This document shows positions 9,528 to 17,883 of a DNA stretch of 64,000 nucleotides, piece after piece. The stretch spans positions 7,141,501-7,205,500 of the forward strand of contig NZ_CP102931.1 in the NCBI RefSeq assembly GCF_024734665.1, in the 5' to 3' direction. A model generated the notes under the pieces. It was not told the DNA's origin. It did no database searches and saw nothing but the letters and a program-made list of their open reading frames with translations. This DNA is from Variovorax paradoxus (GTDB lineage Bacteria; Pseudomonadota; Gammaproteobacteria; Burkholderiales; Burkholderiaceae_C). A program made the position numbers and the translations under genes. Positions within the stretch are counted from its first letter, which is position 1, and every line of letters begins with the position of its first letter.

Positions 9528-10046
9528 TCAGTGTGCCGTGCGGCCTTCGCGGCTCTCGCACAGTTCGTCGAGCACCAGCGCATCAGGCTCGATGCCGGTG
9601 CTCCAGTGCACCATCAGCACGATGATCTTCAGCTCGTCGAGCGCGACCGGATCGCCGGGCGCCGCCATTGCGCGTTCGACGACGATCTCGCGCAGGCCGC
9701 AGGGCAGCACGTTCGACGATTCGAGAAAGCGGATGAAGCCGAGGCACTCGGCACCAAGGTGTTCCTGCTCGGCCTGCGAGTAGACGCGCATTGCGTCGTC
9801 TGACTGCGGCATGGCCGCTTCGGGTGTGCCTCGAAGAACGACCGTGGCGCTGGCCTCGTCGTTGGCGCTGCGTTCGATCTGCATGCCTTGCGTTGCAAGG
9901 CTGAGGCCGTCGAGCCAGTGAAGGGCCTCGCGGATTTCTTCTGCCTCGAAGCCGTGTGCACTGAGCTTGCGGCCCAGTTGCTCCGGCTCTGGGCAGGCAT
10001 CGCCGCGCCAATAGTTTTCGTACACAAAAACAAGCACTTCGAACAT
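9528..10046 (-). CDS. smg: Smg family protein (DUF494)
   Basis: The 172-residue protein begins MFEVLVFVYENYW, the hallmark N-terminus of the Smg/DUF494 family, and continues with PEPEQLGRKLSAHGFEAEEI. The family is small, cytoplasmic and of unresolved function. In many proteobacteria it lies between dprA and topoisomerase genes, and here it directly follows dprA on the minus strand with a 34-bp gap, probably co-transcribed. Confidence 0.88.
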   Translation of the reverse strand: MFEVLVFVYENYWRGDACPEPEQLGRKLSAHGFEAEEIREALHWLDGLSLATQGMQIERSANDEASATVVLRGTPEAAMPQSDDAMRVYSQAEQEHLGAECLGFIRFLESSNVLPCGLREIVVERAMAAPGDPVALDELKIIVLMVHWSTGIEPDALVLDELCESREGRTAH

Positions 10047-10080
10047 GAGCCCAATATAGCCGACGTTCGTGCAATCCAGA

Positions 10081-11220
10081 CTAGGTGGAAGCCGCTCGCT
10101 GGAAGAGTCCGCCCGGCAGGCGTGAGATATGGCCTTCCAGCTCGAGCTCGAGCATCTTCGCCTGCAGCGCGGCCGCGCTCCATCCGGTGCGCGCGCTCAA
10201 TGCGTCGAGGCTGACGGGGTCGAAGCCGAGGGCCTCCAGCAGCGGGTCTTCAGTGGCGGCAGCAGGGTGCCCGTTGCCGGCAGGGGCCGCGGCCGCAACT
10301 GGTGCCCCGAGGGGCGGAAGTTCTTCGAGGATGTCGCTCACCGACTCCACGAGCTTTGCGCCCTGGCGGATCAGCGCGTGACAGCCGCGCGATTGCGGCG
10401 AATGGATCGAGCCCGGAATGGCGAACACTTCCTTGCCCTGCTCCGACGTGAGCCGCGCGGTGATCAGCGAGCCCGATTGCAGCGCCGCCTCGACCACCAG
10501 CGTGCCGCGCGCCAGCCCGGCGATCAGCCGGTTGCGCTTCGGAAAATTCTGCGTGAGCGGCGGCGTGCCCAGCGGCAGCTCGCTCACGATCAGCCCTTGC
10601 AGCGTGATGCGGTGCGCCAGGTCGCGGTGCCGGGCGGGGTAGACGCGGTCGAGCCCGGTGCCCACCACGGCCACCGTCGCGAGCCGCGGGGCGTCGCCGG
10701 CCGCATCGAGCGCGCCCTGGTGCGCCGCGCCGTCGACGCCCAGCGCCAGTCCTGAGACCACGGGCAGCCCCGCCTCGCCCAGCGCCCGCGCGAAGCTGCG
10801 CGCATTGGTCGCACCCTGCGGCGTTGGATTGCGGCTGCCCACCACGGCGATGCTGTGGCCGAGCTGCGTGAGGTCGAAGCTGGCGGCGCCGACCACGTAG
10901 AGCATCAACGGCGGGTCGGCCATCTCGAGCAACGAGGCCGGGTAGCTGGCATCGCCCAGCGTCACGACGCGGCGCGAGACACCGTTGTCGGTCGTGTGGA
11001 GCCACTGCCAGGTCTGGTCGATCTGTGTCTGCAAGCCCACGGGCGGTTGCAGCAGCGCCTCGGCCTGCGCAGAGGAGACGACCTCGCGCAGCGCGGCATG
11101 CGGCTGCGCGAAGACGCCCTCAGGCAGGCCAAAGGCCGCGAGCAAACGGCGCGCGGCACCGTCACCGATGCCGGGCGTCAGTGAAAGTCGCAGCCAGCCT
11201 GCGAGTTCTGCGCGTTCCAA
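10081..11220 (-). CDS. dprA: DNA-processing protein DprA
   Basis: DprA loads RecA onto incoming single-stranded DNA during natural transformation. The 379-residue protein has an N-terminal helical domain (TPGIGDGAARRLLAAFGL), a Rossmann-like core with GSRNPTPQG and SGLALGVDGAAH, and NFPKRNRLIAGLA. It ends in a winged-helix domain (about 315-375). The start is a TTG at 11220. No ATG or GTG lies between it and the preceding in-frame stop, which is the stop codon of the upstream LysM gene. The TTG is therefore forced, and no strong ribosome site is visible. The gene follows the LysM gene by 33 bp. Confidence 0.93.
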   Translation of the reverse strand: MERAELAGWLRLSLTPGIGDGAARRLLAAFGLPEGVFAQPHAALREVVSSAQAEALLQPPVGLQTQIDQTWQWLHTTDNGVSRRVVTLGDASYPASLLEMADPPLMLYVVGAASFDLTQLGHSIAVVGSRNPTPQGATNARSFARALGEAGLPVVSGLALGVDGAAHQGALDAAGDAPRLATVAVVGTGLDRVYPARHRDLAHRITLQGLIVSELPLGTPPLTQNFPKRNRLIAGLARGTLVVEAALQSGSLITARLTSEQGKEVFAIPGSIHSPQSRGCHALIRQGAKLVESVSDILEELPPLGAPVAAAAPAGNGHPAAATEDPLLEALGFDPVSLDALSARTGWSAAALQAKMLELELEGHISRLPGGLFQRAAST

Positions 11221-11253
11221 ACGAGTGTCGAGAAGGAAAGCCGGAGTCGCAGG

Positions 11254-12471
11254 TCAGGGATTGACGAGGAAGTCGCCGGCGCGCGGAGTGTCGTTGATTT
11301 CGAGCACCAGTGCGTACGAAACCTTCTCGAAGGTGCGGAACACCATCAGCAGGCCGATGCGTTCGTTCGGCAGCTTGATGGTTTCCTTGCGGGCGCCGGT
11401 GCGGTCGAGGATGGTCTCGCCGTTCTTCAGGATGGCCAGCACGTGGCCGTTGTCGATGCCGTCGCGCGTGCCCTTGTTGATGGCCACCACCTGGTTTTGC
11501 GCCGCGAACTGCACCGCGTTGCCGTAGACCGAGATGATGCGGCCGTCGACCTGCGTCGACGGTGCGCGCGGCACGTAGCTCAGCAGCTGGCGCGGCGGCT
11601 CGGGCAGCAGGCGGTCGCCGGCGCGCATTTCCTCGCGCGACGCGATGATGTCGATGCTGGCCGGAACCACGGTGATGACGTCCTTGTCTTCCACCGTTTC
11701 GACGGTGGTCGATTCGCCGCGCTGCAGCCGGGCCTTGCCCAGGTACTGCGCCTCGTAGCCGAGGATTTCGCCCGTGCCCGGGTCCTTCAGCGGCGTGGCG
11801 TTGCGGAAGATGCGGAAGTTCTGCACCGGGCCCGGTGTCTCGACCAGCGGTGATTCGGCGTTGCCGCGGGCATAGGCCCGGTCGCCGCGCGACAGCAGCA
11901 CGCGGCTGTCGTTGCCCGCAACGATGCGCGGGGCGCTTTCCAGCGTGCCGGCGTCCACCACGATGGGTTCGCTGAGGAAGGGCTCGATGATGCTCGGGTT
12001 GAGCGTGGGCAGTGCCATGCCGGCCAGCGAGTCGAAACGGGTGCGAGGTGACAGCTTGATGGTTCCGCCGTCGCCACTGAAGCCGCCGCGGCGGGTGGTC
12101 AGGCGGGCGCGGCCACCGCTCTTGTCCAGGTAGAGCACCTGGCCCGGATAGATCCGGTGCGGGTTGGCGATTTCATTGATGTTCATGCCCCACAGCTCCG
12201 GCCAGCGCCAGGGGTGCAGCAGGTAGAGGCGGGAGATGGCCCAGAGCGTGTCGCCGGACTTGACGGTGTATTCGTCGGGCGCCTTGGGCGACAGTTCGTT
12301 CAGCGGCACGCCGGCCTGGGCGGTCTGCTGGGCGGTGGCGCGCTGCTGCGGCGTGACGGGGTAGTTCTGAGCCCAGGCTGTCGTGGCGCCGCAACTGCCG
12401 ATCACCGCCAGGGCTGTCAGCGTGGCAAGGAGGGAGGGGCGCTGGCGGTCGGTGAGTCTGAGCTTTTTCAT
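11254..12471 (-). CDS. Secreted LysM-domain protein
   Basis: The 405-residue protein starts with a signal peptide (MKKLRLTDRQ..., hydrophobic core LLATLTALAVIGS, cleavage near AWAQ). It then carries one LysM peptidoglycan-binding domain (about 60-115: YTVKSGDTLWAISRLYL ... NPHRIYPGQVLYL). The rest is a long region without a recognisable enzyme motif. I chose the ATG at 12471 over an ATG 16 codons upstream because it starts the signal peptide directly. In betaproteobacteria a LysM protein of this kind commonly sits just upstream of dprA and divergent from def, as here. It probably acts in the periplasm on the cell wall. Confidence 0.85.
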   Translation of the reverse strand: MKKLRLTDRQRPSLLATLTALAVIGSCGATTAWAQNYPVTPQQRATAQQTAQAGVPLNELSPKAPDEYTVKSGDTLWAISRLYLLHPWRWPELWGMNINEIANPHRIYPGQVLYLDKSGGRARLTTRRGGFSGDGGTIKLSPRTRFDSLAGMALPTLNPSIIEPFLSEPIVVDAGTLESAPRIVAGNDSRVLLSRGDRAYARGNAESPLVETPGPVQNFRIFRNATPLKDPGTGEILGYEAQYLGKARLQRGESTTVETVEDKDVITVVPASIDIIASREEMRAGDRLLPEPPRQLLSYVPRAPSTQVDGRIISVYGNAVQFAAQNQVVAINKGTRDGIDNGHVLAILKNGETILDRTGARKETIKLPNERIGLLMVFRTFEKVSYALVLEINDTPRAGDFLVNP

Positions 12472-12630
12472 GTCTGGATGGGTGAGCGCGCGACGTATCG
12501 CTGCGCATACGAATCTCACAATTTGCTACGAATTCTGCGCTGAACCCCTTGGGAGGGCAACGTTTTCGGGGCCAGATGGCGCGTCACGTCGCGGAATTGG
12601 CGAAAATAGCCACAACTTTCCCCCGATTTC

Positions 12631-13149
12631 ATGGCCAAACGAATCATTCTGAGTTACCCGGACAAACGCCTGCACACCGTGGCCAAGCCGGTGCAGGGCG
12701 TCGACGCACGCATCAAGACCCTGGTCGCCGACATGCTGGAAACCATGTACGACGCCAACGGCATCGGTCTGGCAGCGACCCAGGTCGACGTGCACGAGCG
12801 CCTCGTCGTCATCGACGTGTCCGAGGAGCGTAACCAGCCGATCGTGCTGATCAACCCCGAAATCACCTGGGCCAGCGACGAAAAGGTGCTGAACGAAGAA
12901 GGCTGCCTCTCGGTGCCCGGCATCTACGACGGCGTGATGCGCTCCACTTCGGTCAAGGTGCAGGCGCTCGACGAGAACGGCGAATCGCGCAGCATCGAGG
13001 CTGACGGCCTGCTGGCCGTGTGCATCCAGCACGAGCTCGACCACCTGCTGGGCAAGGTGTTCGTCGAATACCTCTCCCCCCTGAAGCGCAACCGCATCAA
13101 GAGCAAGCTGCTGAAGCAGCAGCGCGAAGACATGCGGGAACGGGCTTGA
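12631..13149 (+). CDS. def: Peptide deformylase
   Basis: The enzyme removes the formyl group from the N-terminal methionine of nascent proteins. All three metal-site motifs are present in the 172-residue protein: GIGLAATQ (44-51), EGCLS (90-94) and HELDH (134-138), with Cys92 and the two histidines as the expected metal ligands. It is divergent from the LysM gene. It is followed by a lipoprotein gene and fmt, which supplies the formyl group that this enzyme removes. Confidence 0.97.
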   Translation: MAKRIILSYPDKRLHTVAKPVQGVDARIKTLVADMLETMYDANGIGLAATQVDVHERLVVIDVSEERNQPIVLINPEITWASDEKVLNEEGCLSVPGIYDGVMRSTSVKVQALDENGESRSIEADGLLAVCIQHELDHLLGKVFVEYLSPLKRNRIKSKLLKQQREDMRERA

Positions 13150-13154
13150 ACGCC

Positions 13155-13658
13155 ATGGCGGCACGGCGCCTCGGCTGCCTTGCGGCACTGGCGGTCGCCG
13201 GGCTGGGGCTCATTGCCGGCTGCGCCAACGAACCCACGCGCGTGCAACCCGGTGCCACCGCCGCCGACACCCTGCAGCGTTTGGGCGCCCCCACCGGCCG
13301 CTACCCGCTCACTGGTGGTGGCGAGCGGCTGCAGTACTCGCGCATGCCGGCCGGCTTCGAGGTCACCGACATCGACGTCGACGCCTCGGGCAAGGTCGTC
13401 TCGGTGACGCAGGTGCTCAGCGAAGCGCGCTTCGGCTACGACATCAAGGTCAACCAGTGGCGCCAGAACGACGTGATGGCCTTCTACGGCCGTCCTTATG
13501 AAATCACCCGCGTCAGCTCCTTCGACGGTGCGGTCTGGACCTGGCGCTACAAGGCCGTGAACGAGCGCCGCATGCTGTACATCTACATCGATCCGACCGG
13601 CGTGGTCCGGCGCTATCACACGGGGGACGATCTCGATTTCGATCGGATCCGGGATTGA
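13155..13658 (+). CDS. Small outer-membrane-type lipoprotein, BamE-like repeats
   Basis: The 167-residue protein has a lipoprotein signal (hydrophobic core then LIAGC, Cys at about residue 23), so it should be lipidated. The mature part shows two similar units. One runs [10 protein letters not shown] ... [10 protein letters not shown] ... [10 protein letters not shown], the other [10 protein letters not shown] ... WTWRYKAVN ... [10 protein letters not shown]. The glycine-x-proline, aromatic strand and D-x-x-G-x-V turn recall the SmpA/BamE fold. That assignment is my inference. The ATG at 13155 is 5 bp after def, and an in-frame TTG at 13146 overlapping the def stop is an alternative. Its own stop overlaps the fmt start. 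Confidence 0.7.
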   Translation: MAARRLGCLAALAVAGLGLIAGCANEPTRVQPGATAADTLQRLGAPTGRYPLTGGGERLQYSRMPAGFEVTDIDVDASGKVVSVTQVLSEARFGYDIKVNQWRQNDVMAFYGRPYEITRVSSFDGAVWTWRYKAVNERRMLYIYIDPTGVVRRYHTGDDLDFDRIRD

Positions 13659-14614
13659 GCCGCCTCAGAGTCGTTTTTGCGGGCACGCCGGAGTTCGCGC
13701 GCGTCGCCCTCGAAGCCATTGCCGCCGCCGGCCATGACATCGTGCTGGTGATGAGCCAGCCCGACCGCCCCGCCGGCCGCGGCATGAAGCTGCAGGCCTC
13801 CCCCGTCAAGCAATGCGCCGTTGCCAACAACTGGCCCGTGGCTCAGCCGCGCAGCCTGCGACTGGACGGCAAGTACCCCGACGAAGCTTCGGCCGCGCGC
13901 GACACCCTGCTGGCCGCCAGGCCCGACGTGATGGTGGTCGCCGCCTACGGCCTGATCCTGCCCCAGTGGGTGCTCGACCTGCCGACGCACGGCTGCCTCA
14001 ACATCCACGCGAGCCTGCTGCCACGCTGGCGCGGCGCCGCGCCCATCCACCGCGCCATCGAGGCGGGCGACGCGCAGACCGGCATCACCATCATGCAGAT
14101 GGATGCCGGCCTCGACACTGGCGACATGCTGTTGCGCGAGGCAGTCGACATCGGCAGCGAAGACAACACCGCCCGCCTGCACGACCGCCTGGCTGATCTG
14201 GGCGGAAAGATGATCGTCGAGGCGCTGGCGCGCATTGGCACCCTTACCCGCACGCCGCAGCCCGCCGAAGGCGTCACCTACGCCAACAAGGTCGAGAAGC
14301 ACGAAGCGCTGATCGACTGGGCCCAGCCGGCCGACGCCATCGTGCGCCGCATTCGCGCCTTCGATCCGTTCCCGGGCGCCAACAGCCCGCTCGACGGCGA
14401 GACCGTCAAGCTCTGGGCCGCCCATGCCGCGGGTTCGCCCGAGGCGTCCGCCGCGCCGGGCACGATCCTGGCCGTCAGCGATGCCGGCGTGGCCGTCGCG
14501 GCAGCCGACTCGGTCGTGAACGTCACCGAACTCCAGCGTCCGGGCGGCAAGCGCCTGCCCGTGGCCGATTTCCTGCGCGGCTTCGACCTGAAGCCCGGGC
14601 AGGTGTTCGGCTGA
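13655..14614 (+). CDS. fmt: Methionyl-tRNA formyltransferase
   Basis: Fmt formylates initiator methionyl-tRNA with 10-formyltetrahydrofolate. The 319-residue protein has the N-terminal [15 protein letters not shown] and the folate-site region [20 protein letters not shown] with catalytic Asn and His. It continues with [10 protein letters not shown] and a C-terminal OB-fold domain from about residue 208. The start is a TTG at 13655 inside a TTGA overlap with the preceding lipoprotein stop. No ATG gives the conserved N-terminus, so the TTG is convincing. It is grouped with def. Confidence 0.96.
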   Translation: MSRLRVVFAGTPEFARVALEAIAAAGHDIVLVMSQPDRPAGRGMKLQASPVKQCAVANNWPVAQPRSLRLDGKYPDEASAARDTLLAARPDVMVVAAYGLILPQWVLDLPTHGCLNIHASLLPRWRGAAPIHRAIEAGDAQTGITIMQMDAGLDTGDMLLREAVDIGSEDNTARLHDRLADLGGKMIVEALARIGTLTRTPQPAEGVTYANKVEKHEALIDWAQPADAIVRRIRAFDPFPGANSPLDGETVKLWAAHAAGSPEASAAPGTILAVSDAGVAVAAADSVVNVTELQRPGGKRLPVADFLRGFDLKPGQVFG

Positions 14615-15354
14615 TGTTTCTCTCGAAAAGCATCCGCAGCCGCCCTGAATTCCGCGTCGGCATGCGCGACATGTCCCCGGTGGCGATGGGCATCGGCGCC
14701 TGGGGGCTCATGACCGGCGTGGCCATGGTCAAGTCGAACATGAGCGTGATCGAGGCGCTGGCGATGACGCTGCTGGTGTACGCCGGCAGCTCGCAGCTCG
14801 CCGCCATTCCGCTGCTGTTCGCAGGCGCCCCTGCCTGGGTCATCCTGGCCACGGGCTTCTGCGTCAACCTGCGCTTCGTGGTGTTCAGCCTGCACCTGCG
14901 GCCCTACCTCATGCACATGCCGCGCTGGCGCCGCATGACGCATGGCTACCTCACGGCGGACATGAGCTACGCGCTCTTCACCAGGAAGTACCCGAAGCCG
15001 CCGCTGACCATCGCCGAGCAGGAAGCGCAAGAGGCCTACCTCACCGGCAACTATTTCGTGACCTGGGGCGCCTGGATGGGCATGAGCCTGCTGGGCGTGG
15101 CGCTGGCCAACTTCATTCCGCAGACCTGGGGCCTGAGCTTCGCGGGCGTGCTGAGCCTGGTCGCCATCGTCTGCTCGATGGCAACGACGCGCCTGCGCGT
15201 GCTGGCCGCGCTCATTGCCGGCGCCACTGCCGTCGCGGCTTACTCGCTGCCCCTGAAGCTCAACATCGTGGTCGCCATCGGCGTGGCCGTGCTGCTGTGC
15301 TTCTGGCTCGAAAAGCAGTTCGGCCTCGACCCCACGGCGGAGGACGACAAATGA
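14614..15354 (+). CDS. azlC: AzlC family branched-chain amino acid exporter subunit
   Basis: AzlC is the large subunit of a two-component inner-membrane exporter for branched-chain amino acids or analogues. The 246-residue protein is hydrophobic, with several predicted helices, and has the family stretch VYAGSSQLAAIPLL and the arginine-rich loop after FCVNLRFVVFSLHL. Its ATG overlaps the fmt stop (TGATG), and it overlaps azlD by 4 bp, so translation is coupled. The substrate cannot be told from the sequence. Confidence 0.9.
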   Translation: MFLSKSIRSRPEFRVGMRDMSPVAMGIGAWGLMTGVAMVKSNMSVIEALAMTLLVYAGSSQLAAIPLLFAGAPAWVILATGFCVNLRFVVFSLHLRPYLMHMPRWRRMTHGYLTADMSYALFTRKYPKPPLTIAEQEAQEAYLTGNYFVTWGAWMGMSLLGVALANFIPQTWGLSFAGVLSLVAIVCSMATTRLRVLAALIAGATAVAAYSLPLKLNIVVAIGVAVLLCFWLEKQFGLDPTAEDDK

Positions 15355-15698
15355 GCGGCGCGAGCGCGACCACCGACTGGTGGACCATGGGCGTGATCGT
15401 CGGGCTGGCGCTCGTCACCGTGCTCACGCGCTGCTTCTTCTTCATCCTCGACCGGCCCTGGGGCCTGCCCGAGTGGGCGCACCGCGCGCTGCACTACGCG
15501 CCGGCCGCCGCGCTCGCAGGCGTGATCGCGCCCGAGATCGTCATGACGCAGGGCCACCTCATCACCACGCTGCATGACGCCCGCCTGTATGCGGCGGTCG
15601 TTGGCGCGGCGTATTTCTACTGGCGGCGTGGCGTGCTCGGCACCATGCTGGCCGGCATGGCGGTGTACTTGCCGTTGCACCTCGGCCTGGGCTGGTAG
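15351..15698 (+). CDS. azlD: AzlD family small subunit of branched-chain amino acid exporter
   Basis: The 115-residue membrane protein has three or four hydrophobic helices and the AzlD pattern of a TRCFFFIL helix followed by ALHYAPAAALAGVIAPEI. The ATG at 15351 overlaps the azlC stop in an ATGA junction. It partners AzlC. Four bases separate its stop from the stop of the convergent solute-binding protein gene. Confidence 0.88.
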   Translation: MSGASATTDWWTMGVIVGLALVTVLTRCFFFILDRPWGLPEWAHRALHYAPAAALAGVIAPEIVMTQGHLITTLHDARLYAAVVGAAYFYWRRGVLGTMLAGMAVYLPLHLGLGW

Positions 15699-15702
15699 CG
15701 GG

Positions 15703-16677
15703 TCAATCCAGCTTCACGCCGGCGGCCGCAATGATCTTGCCCCAGCGCTCGCTCTCGGTCCGCGAGAGCTTGTAGAAATCCTGCGGTGTTCCGGGCAGCG
15801 CCTCGAAGCCGAAGTCCGCGAACAGCTTCACCACCTTCGGCGCCTTCATCGCCTTGTGCAGTTCGCCGTTGAGCCGCGCCACCGTTTCGGCCGGCATGCC
15901 GGCCGGGCCGATCAGGCCGTGGAAGGCGTAGGCGTTGACGTCGCTGAAACCGGCCTCGACGAAGGTCGGCACATCCGGCAGGGCGCCCGCGCGCTGCGGC
16001 AGCGCAATGGCCAGCACCCGCACCTTGCCCGACCTGATGATCGGCAGGCCCGAGGCCAGGTCCAGCATCATCACCGGCACCTGGCCGCCCATCACGTCGG
16101 TCATGGCGGGCGCGGCGCCCTTGTACGGCACGTGCGTGATCGTCAGGCCGGCCTTCTGCTTGAAGAGCTCCATCGCCATGTGGTGCGGCGAGCCGTTGCC
16201 GGGCGAGGCGTAGCTCACCTTGTCGGGGTTGGCCTTCACGTAGCGCACGAACTCCGCCACGTTCTTCGCGGGAAAGTCCGGGTGCACCACCAGCGCCACC
16301 GGAAAGCGGCCGATGGTGCCGATGTAGGTGAAGTCGCTCGCGGGCTTGTACGGCAGCTTGGCGAACATGTGCTCGTTGAAGAGCAGCGCCGCGTTCTCGG
16401 CCTGCATGATCGTGTAGCCATCAGGCTTGGCCTGCATCATCACGGACACGCCGATGTTGGTGGACGCGCCGGGCCGGTTGTCGATGATGAGCGGTTGCCC
16501 CAGCGAAGGCTGCATTGCCTCGGCCAGCGTGCGGGCCAGGTTGTCGGTGCCGCCGCCGGCCACGTAGGGCACGATCCATTTGACGGGCTGGCTGGGATAG
16601 GCGGCCGGCTGCGCCGATGCAAGGCTGCTGGCCAGCGTGAGGGCGGCGCCCAGCAGGGGCAGAAGGAATCGCTTCAT
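15703..16677 (-). CDS. Bug-family tripartite tricarboxylate transporter substrate-binding protein
   Basis: The 324-residue periplasmic protein has a signal peptide (MKRFLLPLLGAALTLASSLASA, cleavage before QPA). The mature start YPSQPVKWIVPYVAGGGTDNLAR is the hallmark of the large Bug family in Burkholderiales. Such proteins bind carboxylates and feed TctAB-type permeases, but no permease gene lies nearby, which is usual for orphan Bug proteins. GGAGA upstream of the ATG is a fair ribosome site. It is last in the minus-strand catabolic operon, 40 bp after the metallo-beta-lactamase-fold gene, so its ligand may be the operon's substrate. Confidence 0.9.
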   Translation of the reverse strand: MKRFLLPLLGAALTLASSLASAQPAAYPSQPVKWIVPYVAGGGTDNLARTLAEAMQPSLGQPLIIDNRPGASTNIGVSVMMQAKPDGYTIMQAENAALLFNEHMFAKLPYKPASDFTYIGTIGRFPVALVVHPDFPAKNVAEFVRYVKANPDKVSYASPGNGSPHHMAMELFKQKAGLTITHVPYKGAAPAMTDVMGGQVPVMMLDLASGLPIIRSGKVRVLAIALPQRAGALPDVPTFVEAGFSDVNAYAFHGLIGPAGMPAETVARLNGELHKAMKAPKVVKLFADFGFEALPGTPQDFYKLSRTESERWGKIIAAAGVKLD

Positions 16678-16717
16678 CGTCTCTTGTCTCCGTTGCTTGT
16701 TTTGAAATCGGTTCAGG

Positions 16718-17683
16718 TCATTCGCCGCGCAGCGTCTGCCACAGCTCGCGGTCGCGCTCGGCGGTCCACACCACGGGGTGTTCGATGCCGCGCAGTTCGT
16801 CGTACGCGCGCGAGACGTCGAAGGGCAGCACGTGCTGGAACACGGGCCAGTTGCCGAAGCGCGGCGTCATCGCCGCCTCGGCGCGCGCGTAGCAGCCGCG
16901 CAGCGTGTCGCCCGCCGCGATGCCGGCCTTCACGCTGTCGAGCAGCGTCGAGAGAAATGCTTTGGTGAGCCCGATGGCCTCGGCGCATGCGGCTTCGTCC
17001 TGCAGCACCGCGCCACGCCCGGGCACCAGCACGCGCGGCTTCAGCGCCGCCACCGCGTCGAGCGTGCCGGCCCAGTCGCCGATGTAGGCGTCGCCCGCGT
17101 ACACCCCGCAGCGGTTCTCGACCACATCGCCGGAAAACAGCACGCCGCAGTCGGGCAGCCATGCGACGGTGTCGCCGCCCGAGTGACCGCGGCCCAGCGC
17201 CTTCAGATGCAATTCACGGCCACCGCCGAGCTGCAGCGTCATCTCGCGCTCGAAGACCTTCGTCGGAAGGGTCAGGCCCGGAATCTCCTCGACGCCGACG
17301 AACAGGCGCGGAAAGCGGCCGACTTCCGAATCGAAATCCGCCTGGCCGCGCGTGCGGATCCAGTAGAGCGTGCCGTTGCTCGCGATGATGTCCTTCACTT
17401 CGTCGAAGGCGCTTGCGCCCATCACGCGCACTGCGTGGTAGTGCGTGAGCACGATGGTGCGGACGGGCTTGTCGGTCACCGTGCGGATGGCCGCGAGAAA
17501 GTCGCGCGCCATGCGTGGCGTGGGGCGCGTGTCGATCAGCACCACCTGCTCGTCGCCGACGACGAAGCCGCAGTTGGGATCAAAGTCGCTGATGTAGCCG
17601 TAGACATCGGGTGCGAGTTCGTGCAGTTGCGGCTTCTGCTCGCGGGTGTCGGAAGCAGAGGCGAAAGAGACGGAAGTGGTCAT
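16718..17683 (-). CDS. Metallo-beta-lactamase-fold protein with altered metal motif
   Basis: The 321-residue cytoplasmic protein has the fold's landmarks: VVLIDTRPTPRMA, then THYHAVRVMGAS (His81, His83), GRGHSGGDT (His167) and FSGD (Asp186). The canonical HxHxDH motif is changed to HYHAVR: Val85 replaces the aspartate and Arg86 the second-site histidine. One zinc site could remain (His81, His83, His167), but the second site should be absent. The ATG overlaps the DUF2783 stop (ATGA), so it is translationally coupled within the operon. A hydrolase acting on a ring-cleavage or thioester intermediate is possible, but the substrate is unknown. Confidence 0.85.
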   Translation of the reverse strand: MTTSVSFASASDTREQKPQLHELAPDVYGYISDFDPNCGFVVGDEQVVLIDTRPTPRMARDFLAAIRTVTDKPVRTIVLTHYHAVRVMGASAFDEVKDIIASNGTLYWIRTRGQADFDSEVGRFPRLFVGVEEIPGLTLPTKVFEREMTLQLGGGRELHLKALGRGHSGGDTVAWLPDCGVLFSGDVVENRCGVYAGDAYIGDWAGTLDAVAALKPRVLVPGRGAVLQDEAACAEAIGLTKAFLSTLLDSVKAGIAAGDTLRGCYARAEAAMTPRFGNWPVFQHVLPFDVSRAYDELRGIEHPVVWTAERDRELWQTLRGE

Positions 17684-17883
17684 GGGGCGGTTGTTGTCGT
17701 GGTGTCTTCAGCGGCTGCGCGGATGCAGGCGAGCAGCACGTCCTGGTCTGCGCACTGGTTGGCCAGCAGCAGCACGAGGCGGGCGTTGAGGTCGGCGCTC
17801 TGTGCGTCGCTGTGGCCTTCGTGCGCGGCGAGGAGGGCCGCGTAGAAGCCGTCGGGGTCGGGGATGCGAGGCTCGGTGATCAT
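17680..17883 (-). CDS. Small DUF2783 protein
   Basis: This 67-residue acidic protein contains DPDGFYAALLAAHEGHSD and LNARLVLLLANQ, typical of the DUF2783 family. It is found beside flavin monooxygenases in Burkholderiales and has no known activity. It overlaps the monooxygenase stop upstream and the metallo-beta-lactamase-fold start downstream by 4 bp each, so its production is tied to both. A small partner or chaperone of the monooxygenase is a reasonable guess, nothing more. Confidence 0.82.
   Translation of the reverse strand: MITEPRIPDPDGFYAALLAAHEGHSDAQSADLNARLVLLLANQCADQDVLLACIRAAAEDTTTTTAP

Noticed and set aside
7106..9583. An 825-codon minus-strand open frame opposite the DUF1631 gene
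   Set aside because: It is rich in Gln, His and Arg repeats typical of the antisense of GC-rich coding DNA and has no recognisable domain. The plus-strand protein is a clear family member.
12494..12511. CGTAT-N8-ATACG dyad upstream of the LysM gene as a further operator of the 44-kb regulator
   Set aside because: The arms are out of register with GTATC-N7-GATAC and the spacer differs, so it does not fit the motif.
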